Shown here: positions 49,601-58,353 of the stretch, in pieces
Layout of the letters: each line of letters begins with the position of its first letter
How positions within the stretch are numbered: position 1 is the stretch's first letter
From: Ferruginibacter sp.
GTDB taxonomy: Bacteria; Bacteroidota; Bacteroidia; Chitinophagales; Chitinophagaceae
Length of the DNA stretch: 64,000 nucleotides
Direction of reading: 5' to 3'
NCBI GenBank assembly: GCA_016786725.1
Contig: JAEUVU010000013.1
Coordinates: 248,001 to 312,000, forward strand
Program-made: the position numbers and the translations under genes
Notes under the pieces: generated by a model
The model's input: the letters and a program-made list of their open reading frames with translations, nothing else
The model's database searches: none
Told to the model about the DNA's origin: nothing

Positions 49601-50263
49601 ATGAAGATTGCCCGCCTAACCTTTGTATCAGCAACCGGTTTGCTTTTAACAGCCTCAGCCTTTGGATATTTTTTCTGGTACAAACCGGCATTTAAAAGCA
49701 CTGTAAAAAAACAAGCTTCGGATAATGCTTTGTATAAAGAGGCGGCAGATAAAAAAGAAACCCTGCTCCGCCTCACTACAAAAGCAGAAAGGGCTAAGGA
49801 GTATATTGCTGACCATAGTTTTAATGAAAAATATTGTTTCTTAATGGATCTGCGTATCCCGTCTGGCACAAACCGGTTTTTTGTTTACAACCTTCAGAAA
49901 GACTCAATAGAAAAGGCTGGCCTGGTTGCACATGGGAGCGGCAAATATTATTCGGAAACACCGGTTTTTTCAAACAAACCAAACAGCAACTGCAGTTCCC
50001 TTGGCAGGTACCGGATCGGCAAATCTTACTATGGAAAATTTGGGCTCGCTTATAAATTATACGGGCTGGATAAGACCAACAGCAAAGCCTTTGACCGCTT
50101 TGTTGTGTTACATGCCCATGAGTGTGTGCCCAGCGAAGAAATAGCACCGGCAACTATCTGCAAAAGCTGGGGCTGCCCCACGGTTTCACCAGCATTTTTG
50201 AACCAGTTGCAATCCTATATCGCCGCATCCTCAAAACCGGTTTTATTGTGGATTTATTATTAA
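49601..50263 (+). CDS. L,D-transpeptidase-like protein, first of a tandem pair
   Basis: 220 residues from the ATG at 49601. One N-terminal membrane segment (about 7-27), then the YkuD_2-type catalytic domain (about 70-220): CFLMDLRIPSGTNRFFVYNL, VFSNKPNSNCSSLGRYRIG, YGLDKTNSKAFDRFVVLHAH and the active-site CKSWGCPTVSP, where the Cys of WGCP is the catalytic residue. This family is related to murein L,D-transpeptidases that form 3-3 crosslinks or attach partners to peptidoglycan. It is followed 94 bases later by a clear paralog. Confidence 0.85.
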   Translation: MKIARLTFVSATGLLLTASAFGYFFWYKPAFKSTVKKQASDNALYKEAADKKETLLRLTTKAERAKEYIADHSFNEKYCFLMDLRIPSGTNRFFVYNLQKDSIEKAGLVAHGSGKYYSETPVFSNKPNSNCSSLGRYRIGKSYYGKFGLAYKLYGLDKTNSKAFDRFVVLHAHECVPSEEIAPATICKSWGCPTVSPAFLNQLQSYIAASSKPVLLWIYY

Positions 50264-50357
50264 GTTAACCGCCCAATTAACAACATCATTTAGTTTATTT
50301 CTTTATTTTTATCGCAGATTGTACGCAATTTTTTTATAATGCGCCCGTTAATATTTT

Positions 50358-51032
50358 ATGCTCTATAAAAACTTAATAAATATTGGTAAAAAGATTCTTG
50401 TGCCTGGTGCAGGTTTGATCGTTGCCTTATTCCTGTATGGTTTTTTTGCAGCAGTTAACGAAGGCGGTACTTTTCACAAGCCCGCTAATATCATCAGCGA
50501 CAAAAGAGTTATCAGCAACACCGAAGTGCTGAGCCGCATGAAAGATAAAGCATCAGATGCAAAAGATTTTGTGGACAGGCATGGCTTTGATGTGAGTTAT
50601 TGCTTTTTGGTTGATATGCGTATCCCATCCGGTAAGAACCGTTTTTTTGTTTACAACCTTTTGAAGGATTCTCTTGAAGCTACAGGCCTGGTAACACATG
50701 GTAAAGGATCTGAAAACGAATCTGGCGACCTGGTTTTTTCAAATATGCCGAACAGCAACTGTACTTCTCTTGGAAAATATAAAATCGGCAATTCCTATAA
50801 TGGCAATTTCGGACTTTCCTATAAATTGATGGGCTTAGATAAAACAAACAGCAGGGCTTTAGACCGTGCTGTTGTATTACATTCATATATGGGAGTGCCT
50901 AATTCAGAAGTTTATCCTTCATCCATCACATTGAGCGAAGGCTGCCCCGCTGTTTCACCTGCTTTTTTTGCCCAGTTAAAGGGTTATATGGACGAATCGC
51001 AGGAGCCTATCCTGTTATGGATCTATTATTAA
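50358..51032 (+). CDS. L,D-transpeptidase-like protein, second of a tandem pair
   Basis: 224 residues, paralog of the preceding gene: an N-terminal membrane segment (about 13-35), then CFLVDMRIPSGKNRFFVYNL, VFSNMPNSNCTSLGKYKIG, MGLDKTNSRALDRAVVLHSY and the catalytic LSEGCPAVSP. The blocks are nearly the same as in the neighbour, while the linker between membrane segment and domain differs. It is convergent with the pirin gene, two bases apart. Local duplication followed by divergence is likely. Confidence 0.85.
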   Translation: MLYKNLINIGKKILVPGAGLIVALFLYGFFAAVNEGGTFHKPANIISDKRVISNTEVLSRMKDKASDAKDFVDRHGFDVSYCFLVDMRIPSGKNRFFVYNLLKDSLEATGLVTHGKGSENESGDLVFSNMPNSNCTSLGKYKIGNSYNGNFGLSYKLMGLDKTNSRALDRAVVLHSYMGVPNSEVYPSSITLSEGCPAVSPAFFAQLKGYMDESQEPILLWIYY

Positions 51033-51034
51033 GA

Positions 51035-51745
51035 TCAGTTCATCGGTATTTCTATCGCTAATAATTCAGCATCTTCAGAGGCCTTTATTGAAAAACTATC
51101 TGTTTCAGAAATTCCCAGGGCATCCCTTTTATTTAATTGTTGTCCCTCCACTTCAACAGACCCATTTATCACAACCAGGAAAACACCATTACCCTTAAAA
51201 CCATTGGTATAATCTATTGCTGCACCGGCTTTCAGGTTGGTCAACGAAAACCTTGCATCCTGGTTTATCCATAAGGCATTATCTGCATCAATGGGAGAAA
51301 CCACGGTTTGCCACTTATTATCTCTTGCAGTTACATCAAAAGTTTTCTGATCGTAACGGGGTTTTATATTTCTTTCTTTAGGGAATACCCAAATTTGAAA
51401 AAGGGTTACCGGTTCTGTTGCGGAAGCATTGGCTTCTGAATGCTGCACACCGCTTCCTGCACTCATGATCTGTATGTCACCGGCCTGAATAACACCCTGG
51501 CCACCTGTACTGTCTTTATGTTTGATAGCTCCCGTAAACGGGATGGTCACAATTTCCATATTATCATGCGGGTGTGTATGAAAAACGCCGCCACCATCTA
51601 TAAAGTCATCATTCAATACCCGTAACAAACCAAAATGCACTTTTGAAGGATCATGGTATTGTGCAAAACTGAAATAGTAATTGGGTTTTAACCAGCCATA
51701 ATCGGCTGTTCCCCTGTCGGCTGCTTTAAATAATAAGGTTTTCAT
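51035..51745 (-). CDS. Pirin family protein (bicupin)
   Basis: 236 residues of the YhhW/pirin cupin family. The first cupin has the metal-binding GVFHTHPHDNMEIVTIPFTGAIKHKDS (about 53-80), with His, His and Glu ligands, and GSGVQHSEANAS (about 107-118). The second cupin is degenerate. Some members have quercetinase activity in vitro; the natural role is unknown. It stands alone on the minus strand, convergent with the transpeptidase-like gene. Confidence 0.92.
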   Translation of the reverse strand: MKTLLFKAADRGTADYGWLKPNYYFSFAQYHDPSKVHFGLLRVLNDDFIDGGGVFHTHPHDNMEIVTIPFTGAIKHKDSTGGQGVIQAGDIQIMSAGSGVQHSEANASATEPVTLFQIWVFPKERNIKPRYDQKTFDVTARDNKWQTVVSPIDADNALWINQDARFSLTNLKAGAAIDYTNGFKGNGVFLVVINGSVEVEGQQLNKRDALGISETDSFSIKASEDAELLAIEIPMN

Positions 51746-51825
51746 GATTTGTTGTTTTTAATTCAATGTTTAAACATCAAATACGATGCCGCTTTGGTAA
51801 ACTGCCAGATTGACTATTCCAGTCT

Positions 51826-51851
51826 AAAAAAATCCCCCGGGAAAACGGGGG
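51826..51851 (-). terminator. Terminator of scpA
   Basis: On the minus strand CCCCCG (51851-51846) pairs with CGGGGG (51839-51834) around a short loop and runs into a T tract (A run at 51826-51832). It lies nine bases after the scpA stop. Confidence 0.85.
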
Positions 51852-51859
51852 AAATGATA

Positions 51860-52660
51860 TTAGTTAAGCAGCGCCGGATCTTCACCAGGTAACAGTCCCT
51901 GAACATCTTCCTCCCGGTTCTCATTCCACTCAACAATAAAATTGTTGCGGCCCTCACCGGTAAGCAGGCTCATATAACGAAGCTGCACCAGTTCAAGCAA
52001 AGAAAGAAAAAGGAATATGGCATGGATTCGGTCTTCACAAATTTCAAAAATCTTTTCAAACGAAACAGTTTTTTCTGTTCTGCAAACATTCAGCATATGC
52101 TCCCGGCTTTGCTCCATGGTGTAATTGTATCGCACCACGGTATGAACCGGTTTAAAATTGCGTTCCTGCAGTTTCAGTATCACTTTTTCAAAAGCCTTCA
52201 TCAGCTTGAAAAGCGTTACGGTCTGTATCTCTGTTCCTTCTCCGGCTTCTTCTCCTATCTGCGAAATTTCTTTCTGCAGGTTGCCACGTTTCATCATCAG
52301 CATACGCATGGCTTCCATTTCGGCCATCTGGGCGGCAGCTTCTTTAAACCTTTTATACTCCAGTATTTTGTTGATCAGTTCCTGTCTTGGGTCAATTTCG
52401 TTACCATCGGCATCAAGCTCTTTGCGTGGCAACAGCATTTTTGCTTTGATACGCATCAGCGTGCTGATGAAGAGAATGAACTCACTGCTTAATTCGATGT
52501 TCAGTTTTTCGCCGGTATGTATAAAATCCAGGAAATCGTTGGTGATTTTGGTAATGGGAATATTGTAAATATCCAGTTCGTCACGCTCTATAAAAAACAA
52601 AAGCAGGTCAAAGGGTCCTTCAAACTGGTCTAACTTTATCTGGTATGATGCTTTATTCAC
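51860..52660 (-). CDS. scpA: Segregation and condensation protein A
   Basis: Kleisin subunit of the SMC-ScpA-ScpB condensin; 266 residues. KLDQFEGPFDLLLFFIERDELDIYNIPITKITNDFLDFI (about 9-47) is the SMC head-binding N-terminal domain, and the C-terminal winged helix (about 195-240) holds VSFEKIFEICEDRIHAIFLFLSLLELVQLRYM. The start is a GTG at 52660. ScpB and smc are not in the window. It has its own terminator. Confidence 0.94.
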   Translation of the reverse strand: MNKASYQIKLDQFEGPFDLLLFFIERDELDIYNIPITKITNDFLDFIHTGEKLNIELSSEFILFISTLMRIKAKMLLPRKELDADGNEIDPRQELINKILEYKRFKEAAAQMAEMEAMRMLMMKRGNLQKEISQIGEEAGEGTEIQTVTLFKLMKAFEKVILKLQERNFKPVHTVVRYNYTMEQSREHMLNVCRTEKTVSFEKIFEICEDRIHAIFLFLSLLELVQLRYMSLLTGEGRNNFIVEWNENREEDVQGLLPGEDPALLN

Positions 52661-52792
52661 CTCTTAATATTGTACTGTAAAAATGTGCTTTCTTATAGCA
52701 GTGGCAAATGTATTGATTAGTTGAGAGAGTTTTGCAGCAAAAGCCTGCAGCTGTAGTGAATGTGGAAAACCTTTGCAGGCTGTCATAAAATA

Positions 52793-52822
52793 GAAAATGC
52801 AGCTTTTTACGGCTGCATTTTC
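52793..52822 (-). terminator. Hairpin after mscL
   Basis: GAAAATGCAGC (52793-52803) and GCTGCATTTTC (52812-52822) form an 11-base stem. It lies 28 bases after the mscL stop codon on the minus strand. The U tail is weak. The rest of the 190-base gap shows nothing notable. Confidence 0.6.
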
Positions 52823-52850
52823 AAAAAAAAATAATATGGAAGGGAACTTT

Positions 52851-53255
52851 TTATTTTTTCAGTGAATCCCTTATCTCCATCAGTAATGCATCGGTAGATG
52901 ACGGGCCTGCGGGAGCAGCTTCTTGTTTTTTCTTCATCCTGTTTATGCCCTTAATTACCAAAAACATCACAAAGGCTACAATGATGAAGTTGATGATGGC
53001 AGTTAAAAAATCACCCCATTTTAAAACCACCGCTTCTGTGACGACTTTACCGGTAGCATCCACAACCGCTTCTTTTAAAACAATCATGTTTTTGCTGAAA
53101 TCCGTACCGCCAACCATCCCAATCAGGGGCGAAACAATACCGTCCGTAAAAGAAGAAACTACTTTTCCAAAAGCGCCGCCCATTACAAAAGCGACAGCAA
53201 TGTCAACAAGGTTGCCCTGCATGGCAAAGTCCTTAAATTCTTTGATAAATCCCAT
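52851..53255 (-). CDS. mscL: Large-conductance mechanosensitive channel
   Basis: Osmotic safety valve of the inner membrane; 134 residues. FIKEFKDFAMQGNLVDIAVAFVMGGAFGKVVSSFTDGIVSPLIGMV (about 3-48) covers the amphipathic start and the pore helix with its Gly/Ala packing. The second helix is about 85-105, DFLTAIINFIIVAFVMFLVIKGINRM, and the C-terminal bundle ends DALLMEIRDSLKK. The gene is read singly and stands between scpA and the DMT transporter. Confidence 0.96.
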   Translation of the reverse strand: MGFIKEFKDFAMQGNLVDIAVAFVMGGAFGKVVSSFTDGIVSPLIGMVGGTDFSKNMIVLKEAVVDATGKVVTEAVVLKWGDFLTAIINFIIVAFVMFLVIKGINRMKKKQEAAPAGPSSTDALLMEIRDSLKK

Positions 53256-53417
53256 AAGATGTTTGTTTTAGGTGTTAAAATGATTCTTTGGTAATAATAA
53301 AAATAGGGGATTATGCTAATACATACAAATGAATATATATGATTATGGTCAGCCAAAAAGTAAATCTGATTATTTTTATTAGTATAAAAGAAGCAACTTT
53401 GCGCCAAAATTTACTGC

Positions 53418-54302
53418 TTGGGCAAAGGCTTTTTAAACTGGTTTATTTTCATTCTGCTGTCGTTTATCTGGGGCAGCAGTTTTATAATGATGAAGGAAGG
53501 ATTGCTGCATTTATCCGCATTCCAGGTTGCCTCATTACGTATCATTTTTTCAGGCATTGTGTTGCTCCCTGCCGCCTTAAAGCACTTTAAAAGTATCCCC
53601 GCAAACAAGATTCTTATCATTGTTTTATCCGGCGCTTTGGGAAGCCTTATACCAGCCTATCTTTTTTGCGTGGCAGAATTGGGGATTGACGGTGCGCTGG
53701 CAGGCACACTCAATTCGCTTACGCCCATCTTTGTTATTATAACGGGCGCTGTTTTTTTCAGCTTAAAAGCATCTTTCAATAAAATACTGGGTATTTGCAT
53801 TGCATTTACAGGAAGTATTCTTTTACTATTCAGTAAAGGCAACATGCATGAAAGCCAGAACATCATTTATATATCGTATGTAATCCTGGCAACCATTTGT
53901 TATGGCATCAATGTAAACATGGTGCATAAATACCTGCATCATACAGGCTCCATTCAAATTGCAGCAGTTGCGCTTACACTCAATGCAATTCCTGCCCTGG
54001 TCGTTCTTTACTTCACCGGTTATTTTGATCTTCCATTGGGCGATTCAGGAATTTTATATTCAACAGGCCATGCGGCTTTGCTGGGTATTATGGGCACTGC
54101 AGTTGCTTCTATTCTTTTTTATGTGCTGATAAAAAGAGCAGGTGCAGTTTTCTCTTCTATGGTAACTTACGGCATACCCATTATTGCAAATATCTGGGGT
54201 ATTATTTATGGCGAAGAAGTAGGATGGAAACAGTTTGCATGCCTGGCTTTGATCTTACTGGGTGTTTACCTTGCCAACCGCAAAGTTAATCCAGAGAGTT
54301 AA
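53418..54302 (+). CDS. EamA/DMT family transporter
   Basis: 294 residues with ten membrane helices, two EamA repeats: FILLSFIWGSSFIMMKEGLLHLSAFQVASLRIIFSG (about 10-45) opens the first, and YVILATICYGINVNMVHKYL (about 155) the second. Proteins of this family export or import small metabolites such as amino acids, but substrate cannot be told. The start is a TTG at 53418. It is convergent with the serine protease gene. Confidence 0.88.
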   Translation: MGKGFLNWFIFILLSFIWGSSFIMMKEGLLHLSAFQVASLRIIFSGIVLLPAALKHFKSIPANKILIIVLSGALGSLIPAYLFCVAELGIDGALAGTLNSLTPIFVIITGAVFFSLKASFNKILGICIAFTGSILLLFSKGNMHESQNIIYISYVILATICYGINVNMVHKYLHHTGSIQIAAVALTLNAIPALVVLYFTGYFDLPLGDSGILYSTGHAALLGIMGTAVASILFYVLIKRAGAVFSSMVTYGIPIIANIWGIIYGEEVGWKQFACLALILLGVYLANRKVNPES

Positions 54303-54317
54303 CCCTGCCTCCGATAG

Positions 54318-55208
54318 TTAATCCACTTCAGTGAACTGCATATTCTTTTCACGCAGAAAATCTTTTATCCTGTCAACATGCACACAAATACCAACGTGCA
54401 AAAACGGGTTGTTGGATATTTTGCTCTTCTTTCCATTGCTGATGATCTCAAAATCTTTCATATCAAAACCCAGGTGCAGGTGATTGGTGGCAAACTGCAT
54501 CCCGTAAATTTTTCCATCGGTATCAAAAAGCGGCCCGCCGCTTTGTCCACGTAAACCAGGAGTGCTCATTTCAATACCGGTAATACCATTATCTGGCTGC
54601 GTAGCAACAAAACGTGTTACAATACCATCAATGGGAAAAGAAGGAGAGTTGGGGTTACCGGTATTGGTCCATTCTATATCATCCGTATCAGCATTGTGTT
54701 TAAAATTATTGAACTCGGGAAAAGGAAAACCGATACGGCACAAAGATTTACCCTGTTTTATTTTACTGCTGTCTTTTAAAAACTCTGCATGTCCATTGTA
54801 AAAAATTTTAGTAAAGCCTTTAAATTCCAAAATGGCAAGGTCGAGTGTTGGGTGAGCATGACAGGTAATTTCTTCAATCTTATCAAAGCAATTCAAAAAA
54901 TTATTTTTTAACTGAACAGTTGTTTCCGGCAGGTACTTATATTTCATCTGCAAACCCTGTATATTTCGTTTATATTTCCCATCATTGGGTATCCTGTCTC
55001 TTTCTGCTTTGTACTGCTGGTATAGAAGATTGATATTATCTGCAGTTGGAATGAGGTCCATCACATGCCTGCAGGTAATGGCAACACCGCTGTCATTTAC
55101 AAAAAAGAAAGTGGAGCTGCCGGGCAAAACCAATCCTCCGTAAGTACGGGAAATAGTATGCATAGGACGTGTGAACTGAACAACTTTTTCTATTGCCTGC
55201 TGAAACAT
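54318..55208 (-). CDS. Trypsin-like serine protease without signal peptide
   Basis: 296 residues with a trypsin/HtrA-type triad: His in AITCRHVMDLI (about 48), Asp in HPTLDLAILEF (about 124) and Ser in LRGQSGGPLFDTDGKIYGMQF (about 221). No PDZ domain follows and no signal peptide or membrane segment precedes, so it should work in the cytoplasm, which is unusual for this fold. A Lys/Arg-rich loop (about 65-95) separates the His and Asp parts. It is adjacent to the sterol-desaturase-family gene, but no functional link is known. Confidence 0.85.
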   Translation of the reverse strand: MFQQAIEKVVQFTRPMHTISRTYGGLVLPGSSTFFFVNDSGVAITCRHVMDLIPTADNINLLYQQYKAERDRIPNDGKYKRNIQGLQMKYKYLPETTVQLKNNFLNCFDKIEEITCHAHPTLDLAILEFKGFTKIFYNGHAEFLKDSSKIKQGKSLCRIGFPFPEFNNFKHNADTDDIEWTNTGNPNSPSFPIDGIVTRFVATQPDNGITGIEMSTPGLRGQSGGPLFDTDGKIYGMQFATNHLHLGFDMKDFEIISNGKKSKISNNPFLHVGICVHVDRIKDFLREKNMQFTEVD

Positions 55209-55281
55209 AGTTTTGGTGTTACGGTGAGCTAAGCAATGGTCAAAAGGGATGCCGGGAATGAGAGAGAGCCTGAAAACAATA

Positions 55282-56247
55282 TTAGCTGGTTAAAATGTCA
55301 GTTTGTGCCTGCCGAAACAGGTCAATAGAATCATCAGGAGTGTGCTTACTGCCGGAGTTCTGCTTTAATTCCATCCGCATTTGCCTGGCAGTTTTGGTGC
55401 TGCCATCGTGGCTCCAGCCCGGCGGCATAAAAATATATTTAAGCCTTGTTAAGAATGAGGTTTTCTTTTTTACATCACCAATCATGCTTTGCCATTCGTG
55501 AAAAATTATCTTTAAGGGATTGGAGGAATTTTCAACCGGTTTGGTAAGGCCATACTTAACAGGTTCAGCTTCCATTTCTTTTTGAAAACTGCCAAACATC
55601 TTATCCCAGATGATAAGGCACATGCCCATATTCTTATCGAGATAAATAACATTGCTGGCATGATGAACCCGGTGGTGGCTGGGGCTTACAAAAACAGCTT
55701 CGAACCAGGCGGGCATTTTATTAATGAATTGGGTATGAACCAGTATGCCATAAGTTTGTGTGGCCGAATACATAAATACAATATCGAGCGGGGTAAAACC
55801 CAGCAATGCAATAGGAGCTAAATAAATGAAACGGTAAACGGGCTGAAAAACAGAAGAACGAAATCCCGTTGTAAGGTTAAACTCCTCCGATGAATGATGC
55901 GTAACATGCACAGCCCAAAACAGGCGGCAATAATGATCTATGCGATGTTCAAAATAAAAAGCAAGATCAACTAAAATAAAAAGCACTATCCAGTAAAGGT
56001 AAACATTGGTAAAGCTGAAAAAATGATGCTGGTAAGCCCAGTCCATTACGCTGATGTAAAACAACCAGCGCAACAATCCATCCAGTGATGCATTTAAAAT
56101 GGTGAGGTAAACATTCTGAATGGTATCTTTTACAGAATAGAATTTCTTATGTTTCCAGTTGCTGAAAATAATTTCAGCCCCGATTAAAATGGTATAAAAG
56201 GGAATGGAGAGCAATAAAAACCAGGATTCTCTTGCTGAAGATGGCAT
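55282..56247 (-). CDS. Fatty acid hydroxylase/sterol desaturase family protein
   Basis: 321 residues with about four membrane helices in the first 150 residues. The di-iron histidine boxes are FEHRIDHYCRLFWAVHVTHHSSEEFN (HxxxH and HxxHH, about 99-124) and HTQFINKMPAWFEAVFVSPSHHRVHHASN (about 172-200). The family includes enzymes hydroxylating fatty acids and modifying carotenoids or sterols with O2. In Bacteroidetes such enzymes may act on envelope lipids or carotenoids. It lies directly downstream of frr on the same strand. Confidence 0.9.
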   Translation of the reverse strand: MPSSARESWFLLLSIPFYTILIGAEIIFSNWKHKKFYSVKDTIQNVYLTILNASLDGLLRWLFYISVMDWAYQHHFFSFTNVYLYWIVLFILVDLAFYFEHRIDHYCRLFWAVHVTHHSSEEFNLTTGFRSSVFQPVYRFIYLAPIALLGFTPLDIVFMYSATQTYGILVHTQFINKMPAWFEAVFVSPSHHRVHHASNVIYLDKNMGMCLIIWDKMFGSFQKEMEAEPVKYGLTKPVENSSNPLKIIFHEWQSMIGDVKKKTSFLTRLKYIFMPPGWSHDGSTKTARQMRMELKQNSGSKHTPDDSIDLFRQAQTDILTS

Positions 56248-56259
56248 GATTGAAAATTA

Positions 56260-56823
56260 TTAAACCGCCATGATCTCTTTCTCTTTCGCTTCAAGGTGTT
56301 TTTCTACAAGTGCAATGTATTTGTCCGTCAGGTCCTGTGCTTCTTTTTCAGCATCCTTGCTTATATCTTCGCTCAGGCCGTCTTTCTGTAACTTTTTTAT
56401 TCCTTCAATGCTGTCGCGGCGTATGTTGCGTATGGCAACTTTTGCATGTTCGCCTTCACCATTACACCGCTTCACCAGCTCTTTTCTTCTTTCCTCGGTT
56501 AAAGGGGGTAAAAACAAACGGATGATATTACCATCGTTCTGTGGATTTATACCAATATTGGCGATGATGATGGCTCTTTCAATTGCCTGCAGCATATTTT
56601 TTTCCCAGGGCTGCACAGAAATGGTACGGGCATCTAAAACAGAAATATTGGCTATCTGGTTGATTGGTGTAGGGTTTCCGTAATAATCAGCCATAATACC
56701 ATCCAGCATCGCAGGATTTGCTTTTCCGGCACGTATTTTAACCAATTCTGCCTCCAGGTGGTTTAAAGCTTTTTGCATAGATGCGCCGGTATCACTTATA
56801 ATTTTTTCTACTTCTGCTGACAT
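56260..56823 (-). CDS. frr: Ribosome recycling factor
   Basis: Splits post-termination ribosomes together with EF-G; 187 residues. Full-length family pattern: ALNHLEAELVKIRAGKANPAMLDGIMADYYGNPTPINQIANISV, DARTISVQPWEKNMLQAIERAII and the C-terminal GEGEHAKVAIRNIRRDSIEGIKKLQKDGLSED. Its usual partner pyrH is not upstream. It is followed by the sterol-desaturase-family gene 12 bases later, so the two may share a transcript. Confidence 0.96.
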   Translation of the reverse strand: MSAEVEKIISDTGASMQKALNHLEAELVKIRAGKANPAMLDGIMADYYGNPTPINQIANISVLDARTISVQPWEKNMLQAIERAIIIANIGINPQNDGNIIRLFLPPLTEERRKELVKRCNGEGEHAKVAIRNIRRDSIEGIKKLQKDGLSEDISKDAEKEAQDLTDKYIALVEKHLEAKEKEIMAV

Positions 56824-56941
56824 AATTTAAATATTGATTGGCTGCAAAGCTATAAAAAAAGGCGGTTATATTCTGTTTGAGTTTAAACGAATATAGTTAA
56901 AAGCATTAAAAATTGTTGCAGGGTAATTTTAAAAAGAAAGC

Positions 56942-58066
56942 TCAATCTGCTTCTACCGTTTCGCCGGCAAGCTGAAAGATCTTGTGCGATTTAATGATCT
57001 CTGTTTTTTGAACCTTGCGGGCAAAAATACTTTTGTTTTTAGGCCTGCTGTAATAAATAATGCCGATAAAAATAAAGGCCAATAAAAGCAGTATGCCTAA
57101 TACGGTGGTTGTACCCAGCCCACGCATAAAATATGCCATGGCAATAAAAGTGATATTAACCAGCACACAGGTAATGGTTACCATGCGGTGGCTTAAGCCA
57201 AGGTCGAGTAAAAAATGATGAACGTGTGTCCTGTCGGGGCTGAAAGGAGAACGGCGCTGCATAATCCTTAACCCAAAAACACGAAGCGTATCAAAAAGAG
57301 GTATCATTAAAATAGAGAAACCAATGGCAGGCGCAGCTTCTACAGGAAAGTTGGAAGCAGGATTGCCGGCTGTATTTATAAATTTTATTACCAGAATTGA
57401 ATTAACCAATCCTAGTAAAAGGGAGCCGGTATCGCCCATGAATATTTTTGCAGGAGAGAAATTGTAAATTAAAAAACCGATAATGCTTCCGGCGAGTGCA
57501 AAAGCCATCACTGCATAGGTTAACTGACCTGCGTAAAAAAAGTAAGTTCCAAAAACAAGCGTGGTAAGCAAACCAAGGCTTCCCGCCAAACCATCAACGC
57601 CATCAATAAGATTAAAAGAGTTGGTAATAACAATGATGGTGAAAAGCGAAATGATGATACCAGTAATATGCGGTATTTCATAAATGCCCAGAAAGCCATG
57701 AAAACTTGTTATTTGAATGCCACCAAATTTAATAATGATACCTGCGGCAATTAACTGACCTATAAATTTTTTACTGGCCGATAAAACCAGTATATCATCT
57801 TTGATGCCCAGGAAAAAAATAACTGTGGTAGCAGCAACATAATACTGCAACTCTGAAGTAATAGCCGAAGGAACCCCCATTAAAGTAGCAATAATAAAAC
57901 CGGCAAAAATACCCAAACCACCCAGCGTAGGAATAACATTCTTATGAACCTTACGCTCATCGGGTTCATCAAACAGCTTTTTATCCTTGGCAACCTGTAT
58001 AATAACAGGAATGGCAAAAAAAGTGATAAGAAAAGACAAACCAGAACTTAATAGAATATTATTCAT
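56942..58066 (-). CDS. WecA/MraY-type undecaprenyl-phosphate sugar phosphotransferase
   Basis: 374 residues with about eleven membrane helices. The family blocks are KKLFDEPDERKVHKNVIPTLGGLGIFAGF (about 29-57), NLIDGVDGLAGSLG (about 155), ILVIKF..., FMGDTGSLLLG and the C-terminal SPFSPDRTHVHHFLLDLGLSHR. It transfers a sugar-1-phosphate, commonly GlcNAc, onto undecaprenyl phosphate to start O-antigen or capsule synthesis. The C-terminal DRTHVHH version is that of WecA/TagO rather than MraY. The start is the ATG at 58066, supported by the promoter 34 bases away; a TTG at 58102 is less likely. Confidence 0.9.
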   Translation of the reverse strand: MNNILLSSGLSFLITFFAIPVIIQVAKDKKLFDEPDERKVHKNVIPTLGGLGIFAGFIIATLMGVPSAITSELQYYVAATTVIFFLGIKDDILVLSASKKFIGQLIAAGIIIKFGGIQITSFHGFLGIYEIPHITGIIISLFTIIVITNSFNLIDGVDGLAGSLGLLTTLVFGTYFFYAGQLTYAVMAFALAGSIIGFLIYNFSPAKIFMGDTGSLLLGLVNSILVIKFINTAGNPASNFPVEAAPAIGFSILMIPLFDTLRVFGLRIMQRRSPFSPDRTHVHHFLLDLGLSHRMVTITCVLVNITFIAMAYFMRGLGTTTVLGILLLLAFIFIGIIYYSRPKNKSIFARKVQKTEIIKSHKIFQLAGETVEAD

Positions 58067-58099
58067 TACAATAATTTGTTTCAACAACTTTTTGCCCTG

Positions 58100-58107
58100 C
58101 AAAAGTA
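58100..58107 (-). promoter_or_regulatory. Candidate -7 box for the WecA-type gene
   Basis: Minus-strand TACTTTTG, a full TAnnTTTG match, about 34 bases before the ATG at 58066. Confidence 0.55.
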
Positions 58108-58296
58108 TTGAATATGTTCGGAGGATAAAAACTTATAACTAAATAAAAGACTCAACTTTCAGCAAAATGGATGCCTGAATTACAATTATTTATTTTTTAA
58201 GTGATCAGCCTGTTCAATAACGATGTTTTTTTCAACTTATTATCAACTTTTACCATTGTTTTCCTTTTTACTTCAACGCTAATACAATTTTTAAAG

Positions 58297-58304
58297 TAGG
58301 TTTG
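58297..58304 (+). promoter_or_regulatory. Candidate -7 box for the transketolase subunit gene
   Basis: TAGGTTTG, a full TAnnTTTG match, 49 bases before the ATG at 58354, in the 287-base divergent gap. Nothing else is recognised in that gap. Confidence 0.5.
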
Positions 58305-58353
58305 CAGCCAAACGGCAATTTGAGGGGTTTTATTCACTTTACACTTAAACACC

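Noticed and set aside
49510..49695. Short plus-strand frame overlapping the first transpeptidase-like gene
   Set aside because: It is out of frame with the transpeptidase and contains part of the dxs terminator; no domain.
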